Positions 39,480-49,084 of a stretch of DNA of 64,000 nucleotides are shown in pieces (position 1 is the first letter of the stretch; every line of letters starts with the position of its first letter). The stretch comes from Thiomargarita sp. Lineage in GTDB: Bacteria > Pseudomonadota > Gammaproteobacteria > Beggiatoales > Beggiatoaceae. A program made the position numbers and the translations under genes. The notes under the pieces are model-generated. The model searched no databases. It was given only the letters and a program-made list of their open reading frames with translations, and was not told where the DNA came from. The stretch lies in the NCBI GenBank assembly GCA_020726335.1, contig DYSU01000002.1, forward strand, positions 21,236 through 85,235. The letters are read 5' to 3'.

Positions 39480-40556
39480 TTAAGTCAACGGCAAAGTAAA
39501 ATAAAACCGACTGCCTTTGCCTTCTTCACTGCTTACGCCGACAGTGCCTTGATGTGATTCAACAATTTTTTTGACAATCGCTAAACCCAAGCCAATGCTT
39601 TTTTCACCGCCTGTGGGGCGCACGCCTGCTTTTTGAAATGCGCCAAACAGGGCTTGTTGTTGGGCTTTGGCAATGCCCGGCCCTTCGTCAATCACCGAGA
39701 CTTCAACACACCGGTCTTTTTGTTGTAGCATCACCAAAATGTGGGTGCCTTCGGGGGAATATTTTACCGCATTGGTAATGAAATTATCCAATACTTGGCC
39801 TAAGCGGTCGGCATCAAAAAAGAGCATTTGGCTGTTGGGAATGCAGGTGTTGATTTCAATGTTTTTATGTTTGGCATTCATATTAGCCAAGCGCACGCGA
39901 TAATGAATGAGTTTGACCAAGTCATCTTGTTTGGGATTAAGGTCAAATTTTCCACTTTCAATCACGCTGATGTCGAGTAAGTCATTGACTGTGTTGAGCA
40001 TTTCTTGACTGACTTGGTGAATGATGCCTAAAAATTCGCGCTGGTGTTTTTCGTCCATGGGGTTTTCCAACATCAGTTGGCTAAAACCCATGATGGAGGT
40101 CAAAGGGCTGCGTAAATCATGCGCCGCCATGCCAAGAAATTTGTTTTTTTGTTCATCCATTTCGCGCAATTTTTGATGATAATGGATGATGCGACTGCCG
40201 ACATCCAAACGACTGCGCAGTTCTTCGGGTTGCACGGGTTTGGATAAAAAGTCATCCGCGCCTGCATCTAAGCCCGTGACGATGTCTTCTTTGGAATTTT
40301 TGCTGGTGAGTAGAATAATGTAAGTGAACGGCGTATTTTTATTTTTGCTTTGTTTGATGCGTTGGCAAAGTTCAATACCATCCATATTGGGCATCATCCA
40401 GTCGATGAGGGCCAAATTAGGCGGGTCTTCATGGGTGATGATGTTCCATGCAATCATGCCGTCGGCGGCAACAATGGGTTGATAGCCCCAAGTACGCACC
40501 CATTCTTCGACCACCACCCGCGATGTTGCTGAATCTTCAGCAATTAAAACTTTCAT
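39480..40556 (-). CDS. Receiver domain-histidine kinase protein
   Basis: 358 residues with an unusual order: a receiver domain first (phospho-acceptor Asp52 in LALIDWMMP, Lys106 in LSKP), a short coiled link, then HisKA with phospho-acceptor His146 in AAHDLRSP. The HATPase_c domain has the N box (DNFITNAVKYS), EGPGIA and GLGLAIVKKI. No membrane segment or sensor domain is present, so it is cytoplasmic and probably responds to another kinase through its receiver. An Hpt protein lies five bases upstream on the same strand, giving a phosphorelay pair. The output is unknown. Confidence 0.88.
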   Translation of the reverse strand: MKVLIAEDSATSRVVVEEWVRTWGYQPIVAADGMIAWNIITHEDPPNLALIDWMMPNMDGIELCQRIKQSKNKNTPFTYIILLTSKNSKEDIVTGLDAGADDFLSKPVQPEELRSRLDVGSRIIHYHQKLREMDEQKNKFLGMAAHDLRSPLTSIMGFSQLMLENPMDEKHQREFLGIIHQVSQEMLNTVNDLLDISVIESGKFDLNPKQDDLVKLIHYRVRLANMNAKHKNIEINTCIPNSQMLFFDADRLGQVLDNFITNAVKYSPEGTHILVMLQQKDRCVEVSVIDEGPGIAKAQQQALFGAFQKAGVRPTGGEKSIGLGLAIVKKIVESHQGTVGVSSEEGKGSRFYFTLPLT

Positions 40557-40561
40557 GAACC

Positions 40562-40954
40562 TTATTCCGTGGTATTAAGCCAATATTGGTGTACTTGTGA
40601 CAAGGCTTGTTCTAATTGAGGTAATAAATTGGCAAGTGCAGGCCATTGCCCTGACTGCGCCGCTTGCTCTGCTTGAGAGGCAATTTCTGCCACATGTAAT
40701 GCGCCCACTGTGCGTGAATCACCTTTAATCGTATGCAACAACTGCTGTGTTTGTAATAGATTTTGGTTTAGTTTAACGTTTTCTGTTAATTGTTTCATTT
40801 GTTTTGGTATTTCAGCAAAAAAAACCGCCATAAGACGTTGTAACAGCAGAAAATTATGGGTCATTTCTGATTTAAACTGTAAAATGGGTAAATTCATGGG
40901 CGCGAACACATCATTGTGTGGTTGTTGAAAATCATTTCCATCTATGGACAACAT
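40562..40954 (-). CDS. Hpt-domain phosphotransfer protein
   Basis: 130 residues. The phosphorylatable histidine is His74 in LLHTIKGDSRTVGA, the hallmark HxxKGxxxxxG pattern of Hpt domains. Helices before and after fit a four-helix bundle. The first 25 residues are less conserved. It is transcribed just before the receiver-kinase gene (five-base gap), so phosphate probably moves between them. A start at Met20 is also possible. Confidence 0.82.
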   Translation of the reverse strand: MLSIDGNDFQQPHNDVFAPMNLPILQFKSEMTHNFLLLQRLMAVFFAEIPKQMKQLTENVKLNQNLLQTQQLLHTIKGDSRTVGALHVAEIASQAEQAAQSGQWPALANLLPQLEQALSQVHQYWLNTTE

Positions 40955-41042
40955 TGAAATTCCCTTTTATTCATGGTTTATTGCTATAATATTTCAGATG
41001 TTACCGTACGCAAGTTGCTTGCCACAATGAACCAAAACCACC

Positions 41043-43061
41043 ATGACCAAACCAAACAACCCCCGTCAAATCCTCGTCACCAGCGCGTTGCCTTATGCCA
41101 ATGGTCCCATTCATCTGGGTCATTTGGTGGAATATATTCAAACCGACATCTGGGTGCGCTGGCAAAAAATGCAAGGCCATCAATGCCATTACGTCTGTGC
41201 CGACGATGCTCACGGCACGCCCATCATGTTGCGCGCTCAACAACAGGGCATCAGCCCTGAAACCTTGATTGCCCAAGTCAGCCAACAGCACCAACGTGAT
41301 TTTGCAGGCTTTGCCATTGGGTTTGACAACTATTATTCCACCCATTCGCTTGAAAACCAAACCTTGGCCAACCACATTTATCAGCAACTCAAACAACAAG
41401 GTTATATCGAAAAACGCACCATCGCCCAAGCGTTTGACCCCAAAGAAAACATGTTTTTGCCCGACCGCTTCATCAAAGGCGAATGCCCACGGTGCGGCGC
41501 AAAAGACCAATACGGTGACAACTGCGAAGCCTGCGGTGCAACCTATGACCCCACCGAATTAAAAAACCCCGTGTCCGTGGTTTCAGGCACAACGCCGATT
41601 GAAAAACAATCCGAACACTTTTTTATCAATTTGGCCGACTTTGAGCCGATGTTGCGCCAATGGGTCAACAGCGATGCCATTCAAGCCGAAGTCAAAAACA
41701 AACTGGCGGAATGGTTTGAATCGGGACTGAAGGCATGGGATATTTCTCGCGATGCACCCTATTTTGGCTTTGAAATTCCCGACGAAAAAGACAAATATTT
41801 TTATGTTTGGCTGGATGCGCCGATTGGCTACATGGCCAGTTTCAAAAACCTGTGTCAACGCCAAGGCTTTGATTTTAATGCGTTTTGGGCAAAAGAAAAC
41901 GAAAATAACACGGAACTTTACCATTTTATTGGCAAAGACATTGTTTATTTTCACACCTTGTTTTGGCCTGCGATGTTGGCGGGCAGTGGTTTTCGCCAAC
42001 CCACAGGCGTTTTTGTCCACGGCTTTTTAACCGTCAATGGACAAAAAATGTCCAAATCGCGTGGCACATTTATCAAAGCGGAAGATTATCTCTGCCACCT
42101 TAATCCTGAATATTTGCGCTATTATTTTGCCGCCAAACTCAGCCACGGCATAGACGATATCGACTTGAATTTAGAAGACTTTGTGCAACGGGTCAACGCT
42201 GATTTGATTGGCAAAGTGGTCAACATCGCCAGCCGTTGCGCAGGTTTCATCAACAAACGTTTTGCTGGCCAGCTCAGTGCGGCGTTGGATGATGCTGATT
42301 TATATCAAGAATTTCTCACCCAAGCGCAAGCGATTGCCCAAGATTATGAACAACGCAATTACAGCCACGCGGTGCGCAAAATCATGGCTTTGGCCGACAA
42401 AGCCAACCAATACATTGACGACAAAAAACCGTGGGTCATGGCCAAACAAGCAGGTCAAGACGCGCTTTTGCAAGCAGTGTGTAGCCAAGGCATTAATTTA
42501 TTTCAAGTTCTCATCAGTTGTCTGAACCCCATTTTGCCGTTGATGGGCGAAAAAGTGGCGCGCTTTCTCAACACGCCGTTGGTTTGGTCACCACCGCCGT
42601 TGCTGGCGCATCCAATCAACCCGTTTGAACCGTTGATGACGCGGGTGGAACAAAAACAAATTGATGCGCTGTTGGCCTGCCATTCTATAGAGCCTGCCCA
42701 ACCTGCGCCCAAGCCGCTTGAACCCATCGCCGCGCCTGTTCAATATGCCCAGTTCTCGCAGATTGATTTGCGGGTTGCAAAGATTATTGACGCACAAGTG
42801 GTTGACGGCGCAGATAAATTACTCAAATTGCAATTGGACATTGGTGAAGCTCAACCACGGCAAGTGTTCGCAGGCATCAAAGCCGCTTATCCTAAGCCTG
42901 AAAAATTGATAGGCCAAATGACCGTGATGGTGGCGAATCTTGCCCCACGGCAAATGTCTTTTGGCCTGTCTGAAGGCATGGTGTTGGCCGCAGGCGCGGG
43001 CAAAGAGCTGTGGCTGTTACATCCCGCTGAAGGTGCGCAAGTGGGTATGCGGATAAATTAA
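41043..43061 (+). CDS. metG: Methionyl-tRNA synthetase
   Basis: Charges tRNA-Met. 672 residues. The HIGH motif is HLGH in [15 protein letters not shown], the zinc knuckle is [18 protein letters not shown], and the KMSKS loop is [10 protein letters not shown]. The C-terminal EMAP-like dimerisation and tRNA-binding domain starts near residue 565 (IDLRVAKI). No ribosome-binding site of note. Its 3' end faces rsmE. Confidence 0.97.
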   Translation: MTKPNNPRQILVTSALPYANGPIHLGHLVEYIQTDIWVRWQKMQGHQCHYVCADDAHGTPIMLRAQQQGISPETLIAQVSQQHQRDFAGFAIGFDNYYSTHSLENQTLANHIYQQLKQQGYIEKRTIAQAFDPKENMFLPDRFIKGECPRCGAKDQYGDNCEACGATYDPTELKNPVSVVSGTTPIEKQSEHFFINLADFEPMLRQWVNSDAIQAEVKNKLAEWFESGLKAWDISRDAPYFGFEIPDEKDKYFYVWLDAPIGYMASFKNLCQRQGFDFNAFWAKENENNTELYHFIGKDIVYFHTLFWPAMLAGSGFRQPTGVFVHGFLTVNGQKMSKSRGTFIKAEDYLCHLNPEYLRYYFAAKLSHGIDDIDLNLEDFVQRVNADLIGKVVNIASRCAGFINKRFAGQLSAALDDADLYQEFLTQAQAIAQDYEQRNYSHAVRKIMALADKANQYIDDKKPWVMAKQAGQDALLQAVCSQGINLFQVLISCLNPILPLMGEKVARFLNTPLVWSPPPLLAHPINPFEPLMTRVEQKQIDALLACHSIEPAQPAPKPLEPIAAPVQYAQFSQIDLRVAKIIDAQVVDGADKLLKLQLDIGEAQPRQVFAGIKAAYPKPEKLIGQMTVMVANLAPRQMSFGLSEGMVLAAGAGKELWLLHPAEGAQVGMRIN

Positions 43062-43077
43062 CGGCCACGGGCTTGCG

Positions 43078-43824
43078 CTAACCGCAATCGCCCCACCATG
43101 CTTGGCAAACGGCCAATAACGCACTGCTGGCGGTTTCAGTGCGTAAAATACGTTGGCCAAAAGCCACGGCTTGATAGCCCGCATTTTGCAATTGTTGGGT
43201 TTCTGTTGGGGTTAAGCCGCCTTCTGTACCGATAACCAATTGAATGTAATTGAATTTTTGCCTTTGAAAATCATGCAACCGTTGTTTTGCCTCGGCAACC
43301 AACAACCATTTTGCGCCTTCGTTTGTCGGCTGTTGTAAAAAAGTGCTGAGGTGGCAAGCCGTGCGTAATTGGGGCAAACGGTTGCGCCCGCATTGTTCAC
43401 AGGCATTTTGGATGATTTTTTGCCAATGTTGTTGGCGTTTATCCAATGCAGGGCTGTTTATCGGCGGTGAACGTTGGCTTATCAGTGGCACGATTTCAGT
43501 TACACCCAGTTCCACCGCTTTTTGCACGCTGTAATCCATGTGTTCGGGGCGGGAAATTGCGGCGATTAATGTGGTTTTGAGCGGCGATTCGGCTTCTATC
43601 GCATGGTGGTTCAATAGCTGTAATGTGCTGTTTTTTTTGGTTATATCGATGATTTTCGCTGAATATTCGCCACCCAAACCGTCAAATAAGGTCACCCCAT
43701 CGTGCAAACGCAAACGCAACACCCGTTGCAGATGGTGATGGGTTTCATCGGCCAAAATCAACGGTTGCCTTTGGTTAAAATAGGGCATTAACGGCAGGTG
43801 AATAAAAAAGCGTGAAGTTCTCAT
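43078..43824 (-). CDS. rsmE: 16S rRNA m3U1498 methyltransferase RsmE
   Basis: SPOUT-class enzyme that methylates U1498 of 16S rRNA. 248 residues from the ATG at 43824 (MRTSRFFIH, the usual start); an ATG two codons earlier is possible. Family motifs are HHHLQRVLRLR, the SAM-binding knot IGTEGGLTPTE and AFGQRILRTETAS. wzt is divergent, with only about 50 bases between them. Confidence 0.93.
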   Translation of the reverse strand: MRTSRFFIHLPLMPYFNQRQPLILADETHHHLQRVLRLRLHDGVTLFDGLGGEYSAKIIDITKKNSTLQLLNHHAIEAESPLKTTLIAAISRPEHMDYSVQKAVELGVTEIVPLISQRSPPINSPALDKRQQHWQKIIQNACEQCGRNRLPQLRTACHLSTFLQQPTNEGAKWLLVAEAKQRLHDFQRQKFNYIQLVIGTEGGLTPTETQQLQNAGYQAVAFGQRILRTETASSALLAVCQAWWGDCG

Positions 43825-43880
43825 AGGCATTGGATTGGATTGTTTGTACAATGGGCGGCTGTTTTCAAGGTGAAGCGTTT

Positions 43881-45056
43881 ATGATACCCGCTATTGAAGT
43901 TAAAAATATTGCCAAAAGTTATCGTTTATATCAAAAACCCGTTGACCGTTTGAAAGAATTGATTTTGCGTAAAGCCTGTCATCAGACTTTTCCATCGTTG
44001 CAACAGGTCAGCTTTGTGTTGCCGCAAGGCGGTATTTTGGGCATTGTTGGCGATAACGGCGCGGGCAAATCCACTTTACTGAAAATTTTGGCGGGTATTT
44101 TAACCCCAAGTGCAGGTGAAGTAAAAACCCATGGCCGCGTGGCGGCGTTGCTGGAGCTGGGCGCGGGCTTTCATCCTGAGTTTACGGGACGGCAAAACAT
44201 CCATTTAAACGCCACGCTGTTGGGCTTGAGCGATGCCGAAATTAGGCAAAAAGAACAAGCCATTATCGATTTTTCTGAATTACAACAATCCATTGACCGT
44301 CCTGTTAAAACTTATTCATCAGGCATGTATGTGCGTTTGGCGTTTTCTATCGCCACATTGGTTGACCCCGATATTTTAATCATTGATGAAGCCTTAAGCG
44401 TCGGCGATGCCCATTTTCAAAAAAAATGTATCAATCGTATGATGGAATACAAAAACAAGGGCAAAACCATTTTGTTTTGTAGCCACAGTTTATACATGGT
44501 GCAACAATTGTGTGACAGCGCGTTGTGGCTGGAACAAGGCCAAGTCAGAATGCAAGGCGACGTTTTTCCTGTGGTCGATGCTTATATGGAATGGATTCGG
44601 CAACGTGAAGCCATGGAATCTGAACAACCCAATGACAGCCATGATTTGCAACCCGTGTGGATTAAAAAAATCCGCATTTGCGATGCGATGGGGACAGAAA
44701 TTAACCAGATTAACACGGGTGACGAGCTGTATTTAAACATTGAAGTGGACAGCCACAAAACTTATGTGGGCAGCATTGGCGTGGCTTTGCATCGCTCAGA
44801 CCAAGTTTCGGTATTTGGGGCTTCAACTTTGCGCGATGGTTTGCCTGCTTGCCAATTTAAAACAGGGTTTAAGGCACGTTTACATCTTCCCTTTGTGCCT
44901 TTATTGTCAGGACAATATAATTTTCTGGTGGTATTGTTTGATGAAACGGGCTTGCACATCCATCAAAAACAAAATTCTGATTTCATCACCGTCAGCAATC
45001 ACAGCGGCGAAGTCGGCTTGGTCTCATTACAACGAACATGGCATTGGAGCCAGTGA
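43881..45056 (+). CDS. wzt: Polysaccharide ABC exporter ATPase with C-terminal Wzt domain
   Basis: ATPase of an O-antigen-type exporter. 391 residues from the ATG at 43881. Walker A is GDNGAGKST, the characteristic VAALLELGAGFHPEFTGRQN follows, the signature is TYSSGMYVRLAFS and Walker B is LIIDEALSVGDA. The C-terminal 135 residues form a Wzt_C carbohydrate-binding domain, which in known systems recognises the modified glycan end. The matching permease is not adjacent; the Wzm-like gene at 14922-15731 is the likely partner. AAGGTG serves as the ribosome-binding site. Confidence 0.9.
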   Translation: MIPAIEVKNIAKSYRLYQKPVDRLKELILRKACHQTFPSLQQVSFVLPQGGILGIVGDNGAGKSTLLKILAGILTPSAGEVKTHGRVAALLELGAGFHPEFTGRQNIHLNATLLGLSDAEIRQKEQAIIDFSELQQSIDRPVKTYSSGMYVRLAFSIATLVDPDILIIDEALSVGDAHFQKKCINRMMEYKNKGKTILFCSHSLYMVQQLCDSALWLEQGQVRMQGDVFPVVDAYMEWIRQREAMESEQPNDSHDLQPVWIKKIRICDAMGTEINQINTGDELYLNIEVDSHKTYVGSIGVALHRSDQVSVFGASTLRDGLPACQFKTGFKARLHLPFVPLLSGQYNFLVVLFDETGLHIHQKQNSDFITVSNHSGEVGLVSLQRTWHWSQ

Positions 45057-45098
45057 ACACGGCGACGGGTGAAACCCCTGTGATTTCAGTCGCTTAAC

Positions 45099-45317
45099 TC
45101 AGCGGCCACGATAAGTGATACGCCCTTTGGTTAAATCATAAGGGGTTAATTGGACCGTGACTTTATCGCCCGTTAAAATCCGAATATAATGCTTGCGCAT
45201 TCTGCCAGAAATATGTGCAGTCACCACATGACCGTTTTCCAGCTCAACGCGAAACATGGTGTTGGGCAAGGTGTCTATCACCGTCCCTTCCATTTCAATA
45301 TTTTCTTCTTTTGCCAT
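45099..45317 (-). CDS. infA: Translation initiation factor IF-1
   Basis: 72 residues of a single OB fold, beginning [19 protein letters not shown] and containing [13 protein letters not shown] and [18 protein letters not shown]. The open frame continues upstream, but this ATG is the conserved start. It has its own strong promoter in the divergent gap with dapF. Confidence 0.97.
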   Translation of the reverse strand: MAKEENIEMEGTVIDTLPNTMFRVELENGHVVTAHISGRMRKHYIRILTGDKVTVQLTPYDLTKGRITYRGR

Positions 45318-45377
45318 ATGGCTTGTATTGTCCTTTAAAAACGATAAAAACGCGAACAGCCGCGCTATAGGGCGCGT

Positions 45378-45406
45378 ATTATGCCTGACTGTGTTAAAAT
45401 TGACAA
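45378..45406 (-). promoter_or_regulatory. Promoter of infA
   Basis: On the minus strand TTGTCA (plus 45401-45406) and CATAAT (plus 45378-45383) are separated by exactly 17 bases. The expected leader is about 54 bases. Confidence 0.6.
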
Positions 45407-45435
45407 TAAAAATCAACCCATACGCAGGATAACCC

Positions 45436-46278
45436 ATGTTACGTCCTTTTAGCAAAATGCACGGATTAGGCAATGATTTTATTGTGTTTGATGCCACCCA
45501 ACAGCCGCTAGAACTGAACCAAAAACAACGCCTTGCGTTGGCCGACCGCCATTTCGGCGTTGGTTGCGACCAAATTTTAGTGGTCGAGGCAAGCCCCAAG
45601 CCAGATGTTGATTTCGGCTACCGCATTTTTAATGCCGATGGCGGTGAAGTCGAACAATGCGGCAACGGTGCGCGCTGTTTTGCCCGTTTTGTTGTCAATA
45701 AAGGCTTGTCAAATAAACGAAAATGGCTGGTGCAAACCGCTTCGGGCATCATTCATTTGTATCTGACCGATGATGAACAAGTGCGCGTCAACATGGGCGT
45801 GCCACGTTTTGCGCCAGCTCAGATTCCGTTTAATGCGCCACAACAACAGCCGCGCTATGTTTTGAGGGTTAATGAACAAAAATACACGGTTGGCGTGGTT
45901 TCCATGGGCAATCCCCATGTGGTGCTGTTGGTTGACGATGTTGAGCGCGCACCCGTGGCCGAATTGGGGGCGTTGCTGGAACACCACCCCGCTTTTCCAC
46001 AACGGGTAAACACCGGTTTTTTGCAAATCATCAACCGCCAACAGCTCAAACTGCGGGTGTTTGAACGCGGCACAGGTGAAACCATGGCCTGCGGTACAGG
46101 CGCGTGTGCCGCCGCTGTCATCGCCCGTTTGTGGGGTTTGAGCGATGAAACCATCCATATTCAACTTAAAGGCGGTGATTTAACCATCCAATGGACGGGT
46201 GAAGGCGAACCTGTGTGGATGACAGGTGCAGCCGTGGCCGTGTTTGATGGTTGGATAGACCTTGAACAATTCAAATAA
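45436..46278 (+). CDS. dapF: Diaminopimelate epimerase
   Basis: Converts LL- to meso-diaminopimelate for lysine and peptidoglycan. 280 residues. The two catalytic cysteines lie in [14 protein letters not shown] and in [25 protein letters not shown] opens the protein. gmd follows 13 bases later, probably in one operon; xerC and the DUF484 gene that often follow dapF are absent. Confidence 0.96.
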   Translation: MLRPFSKMHGLGNDFIVFDATQQPLELNQKQRLALADRHFGVGCDQILVVEASPKPDVDFGYRIFNADGGEVEQCGNGARCFARFVVNKGLSNKRKWLVQTASGIIHLYLTDDEQVRVNMGVPRFAPAQIPFNAPQQQPRYVLRVNEQKYTVGVVSMGNPHVVLLVDDVERAPVAELGALLEHHPAFPQRVNTGFLQIINRQQLKLRVFERGTGETMACGTGACAAAVIARLWGLSDETIHIQLKGGDLTIQWTGEGEPVWMTGAAVAVFDGWIDLEQFK

Positions 46279-46291
46279 GGCAACAAAAACC

Positions 46292-47404
46292 ATGAAAAAA
46301 GCATTGATTACAGGCATCACAGGTCAGGACGGCGCGTATTTGGCTGAATTTTTATTGGCCAAAGGCTATGAAGTCCACGGCATTAAACGCCGTTCATCGT
46401 TGTTCAACACTGACCGAATTGACCATTTATACCAAGACCCGCATGAAACCAACCGCCGTTTTATGTTACACCACGGTGATTTAACCGATTCATCCAGCTT
46501 GGTGCGCATCATTCAAACGGTGCAACCTGATGAAATCTATAATTTAGCCGCCCAATCGCATGTGGCGGTGTCGTTTGAAGAGCCTGAATACACCGCCAAT
46601 TCCGATGCCTTGGGGGCGTTGCGGCTTTTAGAAGCGATGCGGATTTTAAATTTAGGCGACAAAACCCGTTTTTATCAGGCATCCACTTCTGAATTGTATG
46701 GTTTGGTGCAACAAATTCCCCAAACTGAAACCACGCCGTTTTATCCGCGCTCACCCTATGCCGTGGCCAAATTATATGCCTATTGGATCACCGTCAATTA
46801 CCGCGAAGCCTATGGGTTTTATGCCTGCAACGGGATTTTGTTCAACCACGAAAGCCCGATTCGGGGCGAAACTTTTGTAACGCGCAAAATCACCCGTGCC
46901 TTTGCCCGCATCGGTTTGGGTTTACAAGATTGCGTGTATTTGGGAAACATTGATGCCAAGCGTGATTGGGGTCACGCCCAAGATTATGTCAAAATGCAGT
47001 GGTTGATGTTGCAACAAGACGGGCCTGAAGATTTTGTGATTGCCACAGGCGAACAACATTCTGTGCGTGAATTTATCGAAATTTGCGCCCAACAGCTGGG
47101 TTTTACGCTGGTGTGGTCAGGCCAAGGTACGGATGAAATCGCCACTGTCACGGCGGTTGATAAACCTGAATTAAAGCTCAAAGTTGGGCAAATCGTGGTG
47201 AAAATTGACCCGCGTTATTACCGTCCCACGGAAGTGGAAACTTTGCTGGGCGATGCGGGCAAAGCGCGGCAAAAACTGGGTTGGCAAGCTGAAATTTCCT
47301 TTCAAGAATTGGTGGCGGAAATGTTGGCCGCCGATGTCAGCGCGGCCAAACGTGATGCGTTGGTGCAACACCACGGTTTTTCAGTGTTGCACCACCATGA
47401 ATGA
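46292..47404 (+). CDS. gmd: GDP-mannose 4,6-dehydratase
   Basis: Makes GDP-4-keto-6-deoxymannose, precursor of GDP-fucose, GDP-rhamnose or related surface sugars. 370 residues from the ATG at 46292. The NADP-binding motif is [15 protein letters not shown], then [26 protein letters not shown], and the catalytic [10 protein letters not shown]. No GDP-fucose synthase or other sugar gene adjoins, so the final sugar is unknown. Its stop codon abuts the convergent OmpA-like gene directly. Confidence 0.95.
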   Translation: MKKALITGITGQDGAYLAEFLLAKGYEVHGIKRRSSLFNTDRIDHLYQDPHETNRRFMLHHGDLTDSSSLVRIIQTVQPDEIYNLAAQSHVAVSFEEPEYTANSDALGALRLLEAMRILNLGDKTRFYQASTSELYGLVQQIPQTETTPFYPRSPYAVAKLYAYWITVNYREAYGFYACNGILFNHESPIRGETFVTRKITRAFARIGLGLQDCVYLGNIDAKRDWGHAQDYVKMQWLMLQQDGPEDFVIATGEQHSVREFIEICAQQLGFTLVWSGQGTDEIATVTAVDKPELKLKVGQIVVKIDPRYYRPTEVETLLGDAGKARQKLGWQAEISFQELVAEMLAADVSAAKRDALVQHHGFSVLHHHE

Positions 47405-49024
47405 TTAAGGGTCAACCACCACCACATTGGCTTTGGCTGTGTTGCCGTGGCCATCGCTGATGGTATAAGTGAACAAATCATCAATAAATTTTTGGTCAGG
47501 ATCATAAGTGGCCAATAAACCATCGGTGCTGACAATGCCATAGCGGCCTGAAGTGACCGTGATGATGCTCAAAGAATCGCCATCGGGGTCGCTGTCATTG
47601 GCCAACACATCAATCTCAATTGGATTGAGGGTGTAAGTGATGGTGCGGTCATCGTTGGCGATTGGGGCTTGGTTCACGGTATTATTGCCCTCGTCTGTGG
47701 GTTGTTCAGGCAGAGGGTTAGGGTTGATTCCCGCCTTGCCATCGGTCACAGCATAAGATTCAATGGTTTGTTTGTGGGCAACAGGATGGCGCAAGGCGCG
47801 GCGCAACCATGCGGGTTCGCTGTCAATTTCTTGCTCAACCCATTGCACTTCCGTTGCGGGTTTAACGGGCGCAGGTTGTTCAACCACTTGGGTTTCGGTT
47901 TTTTCAGTGATCAATTCAATGTCCACCCGTCGATTTTTACTGCGGTTGCTTTCGCCATCGTTGAGATATTTAGGCTGGCTTTCACCTTGACCTTCGGCCA
48001 ATAATTTATCGGCTGCGATCTTGTGTTGGGCAAAAAAGTTTTTCACCGCTTGGGCGCGTTTTTCTGACAGCTTTTGATTATAGGCATCGTTGCCAATGTC
48101 GCAGGTGTGGCCTGTGATTTTGATATAAGCGATAAAATCCTGTTCTTTGATTTGCGTCAAAGTTTCGCTCAAGGCTTTTACGGCCACAGGCGTGAATTGG
48201 TCGCTGTTAAACGCAAAAAACGCATCAGCGCGCATGGTCAGCGTGTGTTTGATCAATTTTTTCTCAGGCACGGTTTGCATCACAGGGGCGGCCACGGGGC
48301 GGCTGACCTGCACTTTTTGATATGTTTTGGCAGGGCGGTAATTGTTGCCAAAGGTGTATCGCCAAACCGCCATGATTTGCGCATCGTGTTTATCGTTGAC
48401 CAAACTGCCTGTTTTGCGGTTAAGCGCGGTGGTCACGCCGATGCTGTGCGGGCTGTTATAAAAGAATTTTTCCAAGCCAACTGACCAAGTGTATTGGCGG
48501 TTTTCGTCTTCGCCTGTCTCATAATCCAAACCAGTTTGCAAACGAACTTGCTTGTTGGCAAAATAGTGACCGACGCGCACCCCCACGCCATAATCATAAG
48601 GCTGTTGATCATATTCATGCGCTGTCCCGCGTTTACCTGTCAAACGACTGGACACATAGGCATTGTAAAAATAATGGGGTGTTTCCGCACCCAAACCGAC
48701 GGTTAATTTTTGGTCTTGGTATTTATTTTGGTCAGCGGCGATAAACGTCTTCATAATCAGCGGCTTGTCTTTTTTGCCCCACAACCAATGATAATTGAGC
48801 TTAACCCCGCCCGCATCTTCGCCCAACCATGTTTCACCCAGCCACGCACTGCGTTCATTCTCATGCAACAGGTGCAAATATTCCAGCCGCCATTTGTTTT
48901 CTGAATCACCGCCGATGCCTATGCGCAGGTCATCGCCGATAAAAACCCTGTCTTTTGGCAGATATTCCGCCCATACCACAACACCACAGGCCAACAGTGC
49001 GGGTATCATCGCTAATTTTTTCAT
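47405..49024 (-). CDS. OmpA-like protein with beta-barrel-like N-terminal region and C-terminal Ig-like domain
   Basis: 539 residues from the ATG at 49024. A signal peptide ends near residue 19 (VVVWA). Residues about 20-235 have the alternating aromatic pattern of an outer-membrane beta-barrel. An OmpA peptidoglycan-binding domain lies at about 265-380, with TGHTCDIG, the NQKLSEKRAQAV helix and SNRSKNRRVDIEL. A Pro/Glu linker follows, then a cadherin/VCBS-type Ig-like module (about 445-539) with ANDDRTIT, DVLANDSDPDGDSL and FTYTISDGHGNT. The last module is usually found in surface adhesins, so this order is odd. It probably links the outer membrane to the cell wall; the final domain's role is unclear. 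Confidence 0.8.
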   Translation of the reverse strand: MKKLAMIPALLACGVVVWAEYLPKDRVFIGDDLRIGIGGDSENKWRLEYLHLLHENERSAWLGETWLGEDAGGVKLNYHWLWGKKDKPLIMKTFIAADQNKYQDQKLTVGLGAETPHYFYNAYVSSRLTGKRGTAHEYDQQPYDYGVGVRVGHYFANKQVRLQTGLDYETGEDENRQYTWSVGLEKFFYNSPHSIGVTTALNRKTGSLVNDKHDAQIMAVWRYTFGNNYRPAKTYQKVQVSRPVAAPVMQTVPEKKLIKHTLTMRADAFFAFNSDQFTPVAVKALSETLTQIKEQDFIAYIKITGHTCDIGNDAYNQKLSEKRAQAVKNFFAQHKIAADKLLAEGQGESQPKYLNDGESNRSKNRRVDIELITEKTETQVVEQPAPVKPATEVQWVEQEIDSEPAWLRRALRHPVAHKQTIESYAVTDGKAGINPNPLPEQPTDEGNNTVNQAPIANDDRTITYTLNPIEIDVLANDSDPDGDSLSIITVTSGRYGIVSTDGLLATYDPDQKFIDDLFTYTISDGHGNTAKANVVVVDP

Positions 49025-49084
49025 CGTATTCATCCTGTTAGGTTTGAAGGCATTCTCAGCTTGAGGCATATTGTGCTAATCATT

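Noticed and set aside
45057..45098. Terminator between wzt and infA
   Set aside because: Only a short GGGT/ACCC stem without T-run; too weak to call.
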